64,000 nt of DNA from Shinisaurus crocodilurus (taxonomy: Eukaryota; Chordata; Lepidosauria; Squamata; Shinisauridae), in the NCBI GenBank assembly GCA_021292165.1, contig CM037877.1:111995289-112059288 (forward strand). The letters run 5' to 3'. Both the position numbers and the translations under genes were made by a program. Below are positions 63,250 through 64,000 of the stretch, piece by piece (position 1 is the stretch's first letter; each line of letters starts with the position of its first letter). Under the pieces are notes generated by a model. The model did not search any database, was not told the DNA's origin, and saw nothing but the letters and a program-made list of their open reading frames with translations.

Positions 63250-64000
63250 ACTCCTACACATTTTTTTTGGTCTTTATCATAAGGCTTTTGAGTCAGGAAC
63301 TTTACTACCAGTGTCTGTATATGAAGTTTATATATACCGTATATCAATTATCCATAAACCTGGCAAAGACCATACCAACTGTGCAAACTATAGGGCAATT
63401 TCCTTAATCAACGTGGATGCTAAAATGTTAATGGCCATTCTTGCTCATAGACTTCAGCATGTGATACATGCATTAGTACATCCTGATCAAGGGGGATTTA
63501 TTTGCCAGAGAGGCAGTGAGCAGACTCAGCTGTGATTATTTCACTTGATGCTGAGAAAGCGTTTGACAAATTATATTAGCAGTTTATGTTTGCGACCTTG
63601 GGAAATTTTGGATTTCCACAAGAATTTTTAAGATGGATTAGAATTTGATCTCTCTCGCCTGTAAAGTGATGACAAATGGAATTATTTCAAGTTTCTTTAG
63701 TTTGGAGCGGGACACAAGGCAGGGCTGTCCTCTGTCTCCCTTGATATTTGATTTGTGCCTGGAACCCTTGGCATGTGCAATTAGGGACAGCAGAGACATT
63801 TACGGTTTTGTGCATGAGCAGGTTGAATATAAAAAGGCTTTATACACAGATGGCTTGTTGTTGTTTCTCAGTAGGTTAGAGCCTACTGAAATGAATAAGA
63901 TTAATTGATACCTTTGGTGCACTTTTGGGTTATACTATTAATTAGTCAAAATCTGAATTAATTCCTAGAGGTGGTACCAAGACACCTGATGGAGTTACTA
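63250..64000 (+). pseudogene. L1 LINE reverse transcriptase fragment, runs off the window
   Basis: Frames show ISIIHKPGKDHTNCANYRAI, SLINVDAKMLMAILAHRLQ and HPDQGGFICQRGS, then after a break RQGCPLSPLIFDLCLEPLAC and LYTDGLLLFLSRLE. These are L1-type RT motifs. The catalytic YADD is changed to YTDG, and there are a stop and frame breaks near 63535-63645, so it is dead. The left limit is about 63250 and the right end lies outside the window. Confidence 0.88.

Overview
The window looks like squamate reptile (lizard or snake) chromosomal DNA. The basis is its repeat content: a tRNA-derived Sauria-type SINE, a 5S rRNA-derived SINE, L2-, CR1-, L1- and Vingi/Ingi-type LINEs, a solo LTR, and very many hAT-type DNA transposons and MITEs with 8-bp target-site duplications (TSDs), plus abundant microsatellites. 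No bacterial gene structure is present. I found no convincing host protein-coding gene. One 95-nt stretch (14741-14835) with splice-site-like ends is the only weak exon candidate, so the window is probably intergenic or a large intron. All family names come from recognition by eye; no database search was run.

Layout. 1-4.3 kb: mostly unique sequence with a 5S-SINE inside an older repeat, one long MITE and one palindromic MITE. 4.3-8.3 kb: a nearly complete Vingi/Ingi-like LINE on the minus strand (endonuclease, reverse transcriptase, C-terminal C2H2 finger) with only two visible lesions. 8.3-9.1 kb: repetitive GTGACTT sequence and four diverged ~163-bp tandem units. 9-18 kb: dispersed repeats, two palindromic MITEs/mini-hATs, microsatellites, a candidate exon and a CpG-rich hAT MITE. 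18.7-23.5 kb: a Sauria SINE, then a stack of nested hAT elements ending in a 299-bp inverted duplication. 24-30 kb: another CpG-rich hAT MITE, a second 5S-SINE, and a 5'-truncated, broken L2-like LINE. 30-38 kb: MITEs in otherwise unremarkable DNA. 38.2-42.0 kb: a full-length L2-like LINE with a tandemly repeated TATA-bearing 5' region and a 945-codon open frame. 42-52 kb: MITEs, a third 5S-SINE, a solo LTR nested in a MITE, short duplications. 52.5-57.5 kb: a 284-bp tandem duplication split by a hAT element that itself contains another hAT element, then MITEs. 57.4-64 kb: sparse DNA, a CR1 3' fragment, a second 1-kb GACTCG hAT element, a long MITE and an L1 fragment running off the window.

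The biology is that of mobile DNA. Non-autonomous elements carry the ends of their presumed helpers: 5S-SINE tails match CR1, the Sauria SINE tail matches the L2-like LINE, and the MITEs match hAT termini. Perfect TSDs around many elements allow the insertion order to be read. The least ordinary items are the 5S rRNA/CR1 chimeric SINE, the GACTCG hAT family whose 1-kb copies keep only a transposase dimerisation-domain ORF (and one copy whose interior is wholly different CpG-rich sequence), a perfectly palindromic MITE family whose target sites nearly all have central TA, and the tandem-promoter L2 element.
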